From JBCDBL01 sp039183635 (GTDB lineage Bacteria; Pseudomonadota; Alphaproteobacteria; Caulobacterales; Parvularculaceae): a stretch of 19,769 nucleotides of DNA. Location: contig JBCDBL010000081.1 in NCBI GenBank assembly GCA_039183635.1, forward strand, positions 1 through 19,769, given 5' to 3'. Each line of letters begins with the position of its first letter. Positions within the stretch are counted from its first letter, which is position 1. Under the pieces are notes generated by a model. The model saw nothing but the letters and a program-made list of their open reading frames with translations, searched no databases and had not been told where the DNA came from. This document shows positions 8,214-15,866 of the stretch, one piece after another. The translations under genes were made by a program, and so were the position numbers.

Positions 8214-9458
8214 ATGAAAATGCTGCGCAAGGTGTTCGCTATATGCTGTTTTGCATCGCTCTTGGGCGGGTGCGCCGTTGATGCGTGGCGAGACGCTGGC
8301 TTTGCAGGCCCCCGCCCGGCCGCGGCTGTAACCGGCGATTTAGAGGCGTGGATCGATGCACGGGTTGCGGAAAAGAGGATGGCTTACAACTCTCCGTCCT
8401 TCACAATCGCCATCGTGTCCGGCGATGGCGTCGCTTTTGAAAAAGCCTATGGCGTTAAAGACCTGGAAACGAAAGCCCCCGCGACGTTGGATACGACGTA
8501 TCAAATCGCCTCCATTACAAAAACATTTGTTGGCGTCGTCGCTGCCGAAATGGCGATCGAAGGCGCGGTAGACCTTGATGCTCCTATTACGGACTATGTG
8601 CCGGAAATTGAATTCCACCCCTCTGCGCAATCCGCGGACATCACCCTTCGGCTTTTACTGTCTCACCAAGCGGGCTTTTTCTCTAACCCTGTCAATCGTC
8701 GTAACATTCGCGTTCCAGGGTTGCCCGACGGGTTCGACCCGACCATCGCCGAGGCCTATGACATTGATGACTTATTGGCTGGTGCAAAAGCGTCGACGAA
8801 CAAGCACCCGGTTGGAGAGCGTTACTCTTATTCAAACTTCGGCATGCACTTGGCGGGATACGTGCTCGCCCGTGCTGACGGTGCGCCAACCTTCGCCGAC
8901 CTGGTGCAGCGGAGGCTTCTTACGCCTTTGGCGATGACGAACACGTTTGTTCGCACCTCCGACGAGCGTGACGCCGGTATGGCGACGCCGTATGCGTACG
9001 GAGACGATCTGCATCACAAAGTGTTTCCTCTTGGCACGCGGGAATATTACAAAGTTCCAGCATGGACATTCGGTGAGGCGACAGGCGGCGCAGGTTTATC
9101 GTCCACTGCGCCTGATCTTGCAAAATATATACTTGGCATCTTGAATGCCGGTGACCTATCGAGCCCAATTACGCAACAAACAGCAGACCTGTTCATGGCG
9201 CCGAATACTGAGTTTGTGATGATGGATGAGGTTGTGTTCAGCATCGGTCTTGGTTGGCGCATTATGGCTTTTGGGAGGTATGGGACCGTTTACTCCCACG
9301 GAGGGCATAATGATGGCCACCATGGTTTCGTGGTTTTTTCTCCTGAAAAGCGTTTAGCGGTCATTGCCCTTACGAACGGCGCTCATACGGCGAACAGAAC
9401 GCTTGCCAATGAAATCATGTTGAAGCTCATGCAATCTTATGAGCGGGGTGCGAGGTGA
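8214..9458 (+). CDS. Predicted lipoprotein serine hydrolase, beta-lactamase/S12 family
   Basis: A 414-residue hydrolase with a lipoprotein signal: positively charged start, hydrophobic core and the lipobox LLGGC with Cys20 as the acylated residue, so it should be anchored to a membrane on the periplasmic side. Catalytic motifs are SITK (Ser100-Lys103), YSN (206-208) and HGG (362-364) in YSHGGHNDGHHGF. It has only the catalytic domain, without the C-terminal extensions of the two other S12-type genes here. GAGGGG eight bases upstream supports the ATG at 8214. It follows the PLP-enzyme remnant directly and is the last gene of the accessory plus-strand series. His-rich NDGHHGF after the third motif is unusual but its role is unknown. 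The substrate is unknown. Confidence 0.9.
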   Translation: MKMLRKVFAICCFASLLGGCAVDAWRDAGFAGPRPAAAVTGDLEAWIDARVAEKRMAYNSPSFTIAIVSGDGVAFEKAYGVKDLETKAPATLDTTYQIASITKTFVGVVAAEMAIEGAVDLDAPITDYVPEIEFHPSAQSADITLRLLLSHQAGFFSNPVNRRNIRVPGLPDGFDPTIAEAYDIDDLLAGAKASTNKHPVGERYSYSNFGMHLAGYVLARADGAPTFADLVQRRLLTPLAMTNTFVRTSDERDAGMATPYAYGDDLHHKVFPLGTREYYKVPAWTFGEATGGAGLSSTAPDLAKYILGILNAGDLSSPITQQTADLFMAPNTEFVMMDEVVFSIGLGWRIMAFGRYGTVYSHGGHNDGHHGFVVFSPEKRLAVIALTNGAHTANRTLANEIMLKLMQSYERGAR

Positions 9459-9719
9459 AAATCTGGCTGGTGTTTTTACTTTGATGCGGTTGATTTTTTG
9501 TTTATGCGGTTAACTACAGTACACTGCGAATTTCTTATCTTTTGACGTGCAAGCCGGTTTCATGATTGCCTTGTTAGGCGAAAGGCGGGGCTTTGTCGTC
9601 TGTCGCAGCGGTGATCGCAAGTGTTTAGACGGTTTATACGTGTCGCATGTGCAAAAAAGCTCGATATTTCATTATTAAAAAAATCGTGTTCGTCTGATCC
9701 GCATCACGCGCAACGCGCT
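9459..9719. other. Intergenic region between converging genes; nothing recognised
   Basis: About 260 bp between the lipoprotein hydrolase and the end of the HTH regulator gene. It is moderately AT-rich. Short arms such as GCGC-AAC-GCGC near 9708-9718 are the only structure I could see, and they lack the T-tract of an intrinsic terminator. I find no supported gene. Confidence 0.5.
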
Positions 9720-10346
9720 TTAGTGAAACCGTATAGAAACAACGGCGCAGCCTAGGATTTGTGTATCTGCGTCTGCATAAATGGTGTCGTGATTGGGATT
9801 GCTTGAATAGGGCTCCAGCCGCGGGGGCGTGTCCCGCCACCGGCGCAGCACCGCCTGACCTTGAACGGACGCTAAAACAAAACCGCCGTCTACGGCTTTT
9901 ACATTCTCATAATCGATAACCACCAGGGTGTCCCGCGGGAAAGCGAGGTTCATGGCCTCGTCCTCCATAAACAACGCGAAGAGGTTTGTGGATTTCGCCG
10001 TGACCGGGATGAACTCTTCGGCCATGGGGTAGGGGTCGAACCCTCCGTTCGCGCTGGCTCCCGCGGCGTTCTCCCAGCTGATCAAGGGCGTGTGAATGAT
10101 AGGGCGGCGCACATAAGCTGTGGAGTATGGCTTGGCGTTATCGGAATCCATTTGGCCGCTGGCCAGCCAATCCCGTTTCACGCCCAGCGTGTCGGCGATT
10201 TTGGTTTGCATAATTCGCCGTGGGTCATGGGCGCCGCTTTCCCAATTGGCCACTGTGGGTTGGCTTACCTTCAACCGGTCCGCCAAATCTGTTTGGGAAA
10301 AGCCGATATTTTTGCGCGCTTGGCGTATCCGGGCGCCGATGGACAT
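9720..10346 (-). CDS. XRE-family (CI/LexA-like) repressor with a degenerate S24 peptidase domain
   Basis: A 208-residue repressor. Residues 3-57 are a Cro/CI helix-turn-helix domain (IGARIRQARKN, then FSQTDLADRLKVSQPTVANWESG). Residues about 110-205 have the LexA/CI C-terminal fold (NLFALFMEDEAM, DTLVVID, GGFVLASVQGQAVLRRWRD). The self-cleavage nucleophile, Ser in the usual (D/E)SM, is Ala131 here (EAM), and the expected Lys is Arg168, so SOS-type self-cleavage is not expected; the domain may serve only for dimerisation. I chose the ATG at 10346 because GGGGAG precedes it. The frame stays open to an ATG at 10433, but that ATG has no ribosome-binding site and overlaps the operator-like repeat. 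The gene is divergent from the 64-residue gene at 10684. No phage genes surround it, so it looks like a resident regulator. Confidence 0.88.
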   Translation of the reverse strand: MSIGARIRQARKNIGFSQTDLADRLKVSQPTVANWESGAHDPRRIMQTKIADTLGVKRDWLASGQMDSDNAKPYSTAYVRRPIIHTPLISWENAAGASANGGFDPYPMAEEFIPVTAKSTNLFALFMEDEAMNLAFPRDTLVVIDYENVKAVDGGFVLASVQGQAVLRRWRDTPPRLEPYSSNPNHDTIYADADTQILGCAVVSIRFH

Positions 10347-10683
10347 GGGAGGACTCCCCAGTGTTGCGATAGAGGCCAGTGTGCCGTCGGAAGCGGTGAA
10401 TGGGAATACTTTCCTACAGCTTATCATCGGCATTATAAGAAAAACTTATAAAATTTACCTAATGAGTAGCACGTGATTGAAGGGAGGGTCGGCCGGCCAA
10501 GTGCGAGGAAGTTATAAAAAAGTTTGATTAGTGTTATGCCTTTAAAGGGTTTTTGGGATTTGACGGTGTCGTTTTGATATAAGTCCAAAATGATAATATT
10601 TGACTTTCCTATTTTTTTTGGCCAAATTTTGCGGCATATAAAGGAAATCAAAGCTTTCAGATAAGCCAACCTGGGAGAGATCG
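10347..10683. promoter_or_regulatory. 337-bp divergent regulatory region between the repressor and the small gene
   Basis: AT-rich spacer holding the perfect inverted repeat at 10433-10451, an FseI-type GGCCGGCC palindrome near 10492-10499, several loose TTATAA/TATAAG half-sites (for example 10512-10517) and long T runs near 10610-10618. It must drive both flanking genes. I see no clear -35/-10 pair for the small gene, although TATAAA occurs near 10637. Confidence 0.55.
10433..10451. promoter_or_regulatory. Likely repressor operator: perfect 7-5-7 inverted repeat
   Basis: TTATAAG-AAAAA-CTTATAA is a perfect inverted repeat. On the minus strand its left arm plus one base gives TATAAT, a consensus -10 box at 10437-10432, which would start a transcript about 79 nt before the repressor ATG at 10346. 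A dimeric HTH repressor bound here would block its own promoter. A weaker TTATAA half-site lies at 10512-10517. Confidence 0.55.
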
Positions 10684-10878
10684 ATGACACGCGATTACTG
10701 CGACCGCGACGGCGCACAACATCTTCAACAAAAAATCACCGATTTTTGGCGTAAACGCGGCTTTGACGTCGATGTGCAGCTTGTCAGCGAGGGGTTTGTA
10801 CCAGCCATGCGGTCCGCCCGCACCGATGTGCGCTCCGATCTCATCAACGGCATGCCGCGTTTCATTCAAGCCCAGTAA
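10684..10878 (+). CDS. Small conserved-looking hypothetical protein, 64 residues
   Basis: A 64-residue protein starting MTRDYCDRDGAQ, with an amphipathic segment containing KITDFWRKRGFDVDVQ and a C-terminal VRSDLINGMP. The ATG has a strong ribosome-binding site (GGGAGAGA, 3 nt gap to ATCG). I recall similar short alphaproteobacterial proteins with the same FW..RG and VRSDL.NG.P pattern, but no function is known to me. It has no signal peptide or membrane helix and is not a recognised toxin or antitoxin. It is divergent from the XRE repressor over a 337-bp region and converges on gph with a 16-nt gap. It could be the repressor's target, which is inference from position only. Confidence 0.75.
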   Translation: MTRDYCDRDGAQHLQQKITDFWRKRGFDVDVQLVSEGFVPAMRSARTDVRSDLINGMPRFIQAQ

Positions 10879-10882
10879 CACG

Positions 10883-10902
10883 GCCTTTTAATACCTAAAG
10901 GC
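10883..10902. terminator. Possible short bidirectional terminator hairpin
   Basis: GCCTTT at 10883-10888 and AAAGGC at 10897-10902 form a short perfect stem between the stop of the small gene and the stop of gph, overlapping the latter. The stem is short and no clear T-tract follows, so this is weak. Confidence 0.25.
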
Positions 10903-11578
10903 GCTTCACAAGATCGCAAACGACTCCCAACAAATCGTCATAGTGCGATATCAATCGATCGGCTTGAAGCTCTTTAACCGGAATGTCGCTGTAACCGAAT
11001 GTGACGGCTATGACAGGCATCGAGGCTGCTTTGGCCGCACCGACATCCGTGCTGCTGTCGCCGACCATAATGGCGCGGCTGGCGTCTCCGTCGCTTCGGC
11101 GAACGGCTTCTAATAAAGGCTCGGCGGCAGGTTTGCGCACCGGCAAAGTATCGCCGCCAACCACAGCTGAAAACCGCGATGAAAGGTTCAGAGCGTCGAG
11201 CAGCTGTACAGCCAAATCCTCTTTTTTATTGGTGCACACGGCAAGCGAGGCGCCCGCTGCGGCCAAATCGTCTAAAGCCTTCAGCAAGTCTGGGTAGAGT
11301 ATTGTCGCGTCGGCGATGTGGGCGCGATAGTGCTTAAGGAAGATCTCGATATGTCGGTCCATCTCCTCGACAGGACACGGGGTCCCTGTTTCTGTAAAAC
11401 CTTTTTCGATGAGCGCCCGGGCGCCATGGCCCACAAGATGGCGTACTAACTCCACGGGCAGGGTGGGGCGGCCTGCTGCGGCGAGGACGGCGTTCATGGC
11501 GCCGGCGAGGTCCGGGGCGGTGTCCGCAAGGGTGCCGTCGAGATCGAAAACGACCACGACGCCGGCGAGATCAGTCAT
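10895..11578 (-). CDS. gph: Phosphoglycolate phosphatase (HAD superfamily)
   Basis: A 227-residue cytoplasmic HAD phosphatase that dephosphorylates 2-phosphoglycolate, which arises from oxidative DNA damage repair and side reactions. Motif I is FDLDGTLADT with the nucleophile Asp12 and acid/base Asp14; the helical cap follows (about 20-85); motif II is in VCTNK; the motif III lysine is in RKPAAEP; motif IV is MVGDSSTD. HLVGHGARALIEKGF in the cap is characteristic of Gph rather than of other HAD phosphatases. Length is normal for the family. It is divergent from glmU across 176 bp. Proximity of gph to rpiA and glmU/glmS is, as I recall, common in alphaproteobacteria. Exact substrate specificity within the HAD family is inferred. 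Confidence 0.87.
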   Translation of the reverse strand: MTDLAGVVVVFDLDGTLADTAPDLAGAMNAVLAAAGRPTLPVELVRHLVGHGARALIEKGFTETGTPCPVEEMDRHIEIFLKHYRAHIADATILYPDLLKALDDLAAAGASLAVCTNKKEDLAVQLLDALNLSSRFSAVVGGDTLPVRKPAAEPLLEAVRRSDGDASRAIMVGDSSTDVGAAKAASMPVIAVTFGYSDIPVKELQADRLISHYDDLLGVVCDLVKRL

Positions 11579-11754
11579 AATTTATGCCCCTTTTGCATGT
11601 AATTTGCTGGTGGTAAACGCGTTCCTATTGACGCGGATGGGAGCTGTGCGCAACCACGGCAAGAAATCGAAACAATTGTTCATTTTTCTTATGCAGCATC
11701 AGTCGGTTATGTCCCACGCCGATACGCCTGCAAACGACATTGAAGGACCCGCCC

Positions 11755-13110
11755 ATGGCTGATTCTCTAAATCTAGCGCCCACGGCTGCTGTCATTCTCG
11801 CCGCCGGGAAAGGCACGCGCATGCGGTCCAAGACGCCGAAGGTGCTGCATGAGGTCGGGGGGCTTTCAATGCTTGGTCATACGATGGCGGCGTCTGAGAC
11901 TTTGTCTCCGGCCCGGGTTTGCGTCGTGATCGGCGACCATGCGCCGGAGGTGGGGGATGCGGCGCGGGCGTTTCGGGAAGACTGCGCCGTTGCCGTCCAG
12001 GCCCCGCCGCAGGGCACGGCCGATGCCGTTATGAAGGCGGTCCCCGCGCTGGATGGGTTTTCCGGCGTGGTTTTGGTGCTTTACGCCGACACGCCTTTGA
12101 TTACTCCGGAAACGCTCGGTGCGCTCGCGGAGGCTTGCGCAGGCGGCGCCGCCGTCGCCGTACTCGGGTTTGAAGCGGCTGAGCCCGGCGCATACGGACG
12201 GTTGATGACAGACGCCTCCGGCGGTCTTGACGCCATTATTGAGGCCAAAGATGCGTCGCGGGAACAGCTGGCTGTCACATTGTGCAATTCGGGCGTCATG
12301 GCGATTCGTGCAGAGGCGTTGCGAGATCTTCTGCCGAAGATTGGCAACGATAACGCCAAGGGCGAGTACTATCTGACAGATATAGTCGGCCTCGCCCGTG
12401 ACGCCGGTTTGAAACGCGCCCTTGTCGTCGGAAAGGAAGAAGAAGTCCTCGGCGTCAACTCAAGGGTGGAGCTGGCCGAAGCTGAAGCTGTATTCCAAGG
12501 GCGCATGCGGCGTCAGGCGATGTTGGGCGGCGCCACTCTGATTGCCCCGGAAACGGTGTTTTTCTCCCACGACACGAAACTCGGCAGGGATGTCGTCGTC
12601 GGCCCCAACGTGGTGTTCGCCCCCGGCGTTGCGGTCGCCGACGGGGTTGAGGTGAAAGCGTTTTCACATCTTGAGGGCGCTGCGGTGTCTGACAACGCAG
12701 CCGTCGGGCCTTACGCCCGTTTGCGTCCGGGGGCTGTCATCGGCGCTGGCGCGAAAGTCGGTAATTTCGTGGAAATCAAAAAAGCTGAGATTGGGGCCGG
12801 CGCAAAAGTCAGCCACTTGACCTACATCGGCGACGCCAGCATCGGCGCGAATGCCAATATCGGCGCCGGAACCATCACTTGCAATTATGACGGGTACGAT
12901 AAATTCCGTACCGTTATCGGAGAGAATGCTTTTGTCGGCTCTAACTCCTCGCTGGTTGCGCCGGTGACGGTGGGCGCCAATGCCTATGTGGGCTCCGGCA
13001 GCGTCGTCACCAAGGATGTCGCGCCAGGGGCGTTGGCCGTGGCGCGGGGGCGGCAAAAGGAAATTGAAGGCTGGGCGGAGAAATTCGTCGCCGGCAAAAA
13101 GACGTCGTAA
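11755..13110 (+). CDS. glmU: Bifunctional GlmU: glucosamine-1-phosphate acetyltransferase / N-acetylglucosamine-1-phosphate uridylyltransferase
   Basis: A 451-residue cytoplasmic enzyme that acetylates GlcN-1-P and then couples it to UTP, giving UDP-GlcNAc for peptidoglycan and lipid A. The N-terminal nucleotidyltransferase domain (about 1-230) carries LAAGKGTRM and then KVLHEVGG, QGTADA and YADTPL. The C-terminal left-handed beta-helix (about 250-440) shows the hexapeptide repeats and the signature region from NFVEIKKAEIG to AGTITCNYDGYDK. I prefer the ATG at 11755 over the in-frame ATG at 11740 because AAGGA (11742-11746) is correctly spaced only for the former. It is followed after 26 nt by glmS, forming a two-gene unit for amino-sugar synthesis. 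Confidence 0.97.
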   Translation: MADSLNLAPTAAVILAAGKGTRMRSKTPKVLHEVGGLSMLGHTMAASETLSPARVCVVIGDHAPEVGDAARAFREDCAVAVQAPPQGTADAVMKAVPALDGFSGVVLVLYADTPLITPETLGALAEACAGGAAVAVLGFEAAEPGAYGRLMTDASGGLDAIIEAKDASREQLAVTLCNSGVMAIRAEALRDLLPKIGNDNAKGEYYLTDIVGLARDAGLKRALVVGKEEEVLGVNSRVELAEAEAVFQGRMRRQAMLGGATLIAPETVFFSHDTKLGRDVVVGPNVVFAPGVAVADGVEVKAFSHLEGAAVSDNAAVGPYARLRPGAVIGAGAKVGNFVEIKKAEIGAGAKVSHLTYIGDASIGANANIGAGTITCNYDGYDKFRTVIGENAFVGSNSSLVAPVTVGANAYVGSGSVVTKDVAPGALAVARGRQKEIEGWAEKFVAGKKTS

Positions 13111-13136
13111 CGTTTAATCAAGGATCGAGGACGCAT

Positions 13137-14975
13137 ATGTGCGGTATTATTGGCGTTTTGGGGACAAAGCCTGTCGCCCGTGAAATCATTGAGGGGCTGA
13201 AGCGCCTTGAGTATCGCGGTTACGACTCCGCAGGCGTTGCGACGGTGGTTGACGGCGCTGTTGTCCGCAGACGTGCGGTGGGAAAGTTGGTCAATCTTGA
13301 AGGTGTGCTGGAACACTCGCCCCTCGACGGCGTCGTCGGTGTCGGCCACACAAGATGGGCCACCCATGGCGCGCCGACAGAGGCCAACGCACACCCTCAT
13401 GCCACGGAGCATGTCGCTCTTGTCCACAACGGTATTATCGAGAATTTCAAGATTCTAAGAGACGAGCTGCAGGGGTATGGCCGGCGTTGTGAGACAGAGA
13501 CAGACACTGAGGTTATCGTTCAGCTGATCACACATTATCTTGAGGCTGAAAACCTGTCGCCGGATGAGGCGTTTCGCACCGCGCTCGGCCGTCTTGACGG
13601 GGCCTTCGCCATCGCTGCTGTCTTCAAGGCGGCGCCGGACCTCATTTTCGCCGGCCGCAAAGGCAGCCCGCTGGCTGTCGGCCAGGGCCAGGGTGACCGG
13701 GAAGGGGATATGTTTCTGGGGTCCGACGCCTATGCCCTTGCGCCGTTTACAAACCGCGTCACCTACCTGGAAGAAGGCGATTGGGCGATTCTCAGCCGCG
13801 AGGGTTTCAGAATTTACGATGCCGCGAACAAGACCGTAACCCGGGACGAGACTGTTTCCGACGCTTCTGCGGCTCTCGTCGACAAGGGCGGGTACAGGCA
13901 TTTTATGGCGAAGGAGATCCATGAACAGCCGGAGGTGGCGGCTCACACCTTGGGCGCTTATGTCGACACCGCGGCGGGAACCGTGCGCGGGCCTGGGGGC
14001 CAGTTCGATTTTAAAGACATGACCGCGCTTACGATGACGGCCTGCGGCACGGCTTACTATGCCGCGCTTGTGTCGAAATATTGGTTTGAACGCTGGGCGC
14101 GGCTTCCGGTCGACATCGATGTCGCCTCCGAGTTGCGCTATCGCCAACCGCCGATGCAAAAGGGGGGCGGCGCGCTGTTCATTTCCCAATCCGGGGAAAC
14201 CGCAGACACCTTGGCGGCGTTGCGTTACGCTAAGGACGCGGCGCAAAAGACCGCCGGCGTCGTCAATGTACCGGAAAGTTCTATCGCGCGTGAGGCCGAC
14301 CACTTGTTCCGCACCTACGCCGGGCCCGAAATCGGCGTCGCCTCTACAAAAGCGTTTACGTGTCAGTTAACGACCCTCGCCACACTCGCGATCGCCGCCG
14401 GCCGCGCCAGAAACGTTCTGTCAGCAGACGATGAAGCTGATCTCGTCACAGCTTTGATGGAGACCCCACGCCTGATGAGCGAAGCGCTGCAAACGGAAGG
14501 CCAGGCCGAAGCCATCGCCCATGACATCGCAAAGGCAACGGACGTTCTCTATATCGGCCGCGGGGTGAGCTACCCTATGGCCCTTGAGGGCGCTTTGAAG
14601 TTGAAAGAAATCTCCTACATCCATGCCGAAGGCTACGCTGCGGGGGAATTGAAGCACGGCCCCATCGCATTGATTGATGAGACGACGCCGGTGATCGTCA
14701 TCGCGCCGATGGACGATCTGTTTGAAAAGACCGTCTCCAACATGCAGGAGGTGATCGCCCGCGGCGGCAAAGCTGTCCTTATAACTGACGCCAGGGGGGC
14801 CGAGGTTGCTGGCGAGGATGCTTGGCGCACGCTTATCGTGCCGGATACGAACGACTTTCTAAGTCCTCTCGTAACAGCGATCCCGGTCCAGCTTCTTGCC
14901 TATCACACCGCCGTCGCCAAGGGAACGGATGTCGATCAGCCGCGCAATTTGGCGAAATCAGTAACGGTGGAATAG
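13137..14975 (+). CDS. glmS: Glutamine--fructose-6-phosphate aminotransferase (isomerizing)
   Basis: A 612-residue cytoplasmic enzyme that makes glucosamine-6-phosphate from fructose-6-phosphate and glutamine, the first committed step to UDP-GlcNAc. The start MCGIIG exposes the catalytic Cys2 after Met removal. The glutaminase domain shows RLEYRGYDSAG, HTRWATHG and HNGIIENF; the linker and two SIS sugar-isomerase domains follow, with SQSGETADT, GVASTKAFT, HAEGYAAGELKHGP and the C-terminal tail NLAKSVTVE that closes the active site. AGGATCGAGG precedes the ATG. Length equals that of typical GlmS (about 608). Translation is probably coupled loosely to glmU (26-nt gap). I see no glmS ribozyme upstream, as expected in this group. 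Confidence 0.98.
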   Translation: MCGIIGVLGTKPVAREIIEGLKRLEYRGYDSAGVATVVDGAVVRRRAVGKLVNLEGVLEHSPLDGVVGVGHTRWATHGAPTEANAHPHATEHVALVHNGIIENFKILRDELQGYGRRCETETDTEVIVQLITHYLEAENLSPDEAFRTALGRLDGAFAIAAVFKAAPDLIFAGRKGSPLAVGQGQGDREGDMFLGSDAYALAPFTNRVTYLEEGDWAILSREGFRIYDAANKTVTRDETVSDASAALVDKGGYRHFMAKEIHEQPEVAAHTLGAYVDTAAGTVRGPGGQFDFKDMTALTMTACGTAYYAALVSKYWFERWARLPVDIDVASELRYRQPPMQKGGGALFISQSGETADTLAALRYAKDAAQKTAGVVNVPESSIAREADHLFRTYAGPEIGVASTKAFTCQLTTLATLAIAAGRARNVLSADDEADLVTALMETPRLMSEALQTEGQAEAIAHDIAKATDVLYIGRGVSYPMALEGALKLKEISYIHAEGYAAGELKHGPIALIDETTPVIVIAPMDDLFEKTVSNMQEVIARGGKAVLITDARGAEVAGEDAWRTLIVPDTNDFLSPLVTAIPVQLLAYHTAVAKGTDVDQPRNLAKSVTVE

Positions 14976-15090
14976 GGCGGGCTGGTGCGTCGTCGCGTCA
15001 ACCGGCGGCAGGGCGATGCGGTTAGGTCCTTTTTGGTTGCAGTCGCCGACGATGTACCACGTTCATCTCGCCTGGAAACGCCATAAGGTT

Positions 15091-15119
15091 TTGACCCGCA
15101 CGCCGCCCTCGGCCATAGT
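15091..15119 (+). promoter_or_regulatory. Candidate promoter for the rpiA operon
   Basis: TTGACC and CATAGT are separated by exactly 17 nt in the 180-bp gap between glmS and rpiA, predicting a transcript start near 15126 and a leader of about 30 nt. The -35 box is close to consensus and the -10 box is moderate. The gap also suggests rpiA is not simply read through from glmS. Confidence 0.4.
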
Positions 15120-15155
15120 GCGCTTCCTTCAAACAAGATTGCTCTTAAGGATTCC

Positions 15156-15851
15156 ATGACCGCCGACGCCCAAAAGAAACAGGCTGCTTACGCCGCGCTT
15201 GATCTGATTGAAGACGGCATGACCGTTGGCCTCGGCACCGGCTCCACGGCTGCGTATTTTGTGCGCGGTCTGGCGGAGGCGGGGCGCGATGTCAAAGGCG
15301 TGCCGACGTCCGAGGCGACGGCGGAGCTTGCGAGAGCTTGCGGCGTTGAGCTGGCCGATATTGACGAGGCGACTGTCATCGACGTGACGGTCGATGGCGC
15401 CGACGAAGCCGATCGGACGTTCCGGCTGATTAAAGGCGGCGGCGGCGCCTTGCTCCGGGAAAAGATCGTTGCTGCGGCCTCTCGGCGCATGGCGGTGATC
15501 GCCGATGCGTCGAAGCTCAAGGCCGAACTTGGGGCGTTCCCATTGCCGGTGGAAGTGACGCCTTATGCATTTGCGCTGACTGTCGCCGCCGTTCGCCGCA
15601 CGTTTGAAACGCACGGTTTTACGGACGCTGACATCGCCATGCGTATGGGGGAGGGCGGCCCGTTCCTCTCCGACGGCGGGAATTATATTTTCGATTGCGC
15701 CCTGGGGCGCATTGGCTCGCCTGAAGCGCTTGCTGACGATTTACTGCATATCCCGGGGGTGGTTGAGACCGGGCTTTTTATCGATCTTGCCACTGATCTT
15801 TTTATCGCCGCGCCGGACGGCGTTGAACATTTTCAAAAACCGACAGCGTAA
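15156..15851 (+). CDS. rpiA: Ribose-5-phosphate isomerase A
   Basis: A 231-residue cytoplasmic enzyme that interconverts ribose-5-phosphate and ribulose-5-phosphate in the non-oxidative pentose phosphate pathway. Family motifs are GLGTGSTA (25-32), the VPTSEAT loop, DGADEAD (80-86) with the substrate-contacting acids, and KGGGGALLREKI (93-104). DGGNYIFDC and the PGVVETGLF strand are in place in the C-terminal half. AAGGA sits five bases before the ATG. Only 15 nt separate its stop from the GTG of the next gene, so rpiA probably heads an operon running through gor. Confidence 0.97.
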   Translation: MTADAQKKQAAYAALDLIEDGMTVGLGTGSTAAYFVRGLAEAGRDVKGVPTSEATAELARACGVELADIDEATVIDVTVDGADEADRTFRLIKGGGGALLREKIVAAASRRMAVIADASKLKAELGAFPLPVEVTPYAFALTVAAVRRTFETHGFTDADIAMRMGEGGPFLSDGGNYIFDCALGRIGSPEALADDLLHIPGVVETGLFIDLATDLFIAAPDGVEHFQKPTA

Positions 15852-15866
15852 GGAGTCTTGGGTCTC

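Noticed and set aside
10684..11578. Toxin-antitoxin or phage-immunity module formed by the repressor and the small gene
   Set aside because: The small protein has no toxin-like features, no phage genes lie nearby and the flanking genes are housekeeping.
13111..13136. glmS ribozyme upstream of glmS
   Set aside because: The gap is only 26 nt, too short for the ribozyme, which is mainly known from Gram-positive bacteria.
13455..14303. 282-codon open frame on the minus strand inside glmS
   Set aside because: It lies antisense to the conserved SIS and glutaminase regions of glmS and its translation resembles nothing known.
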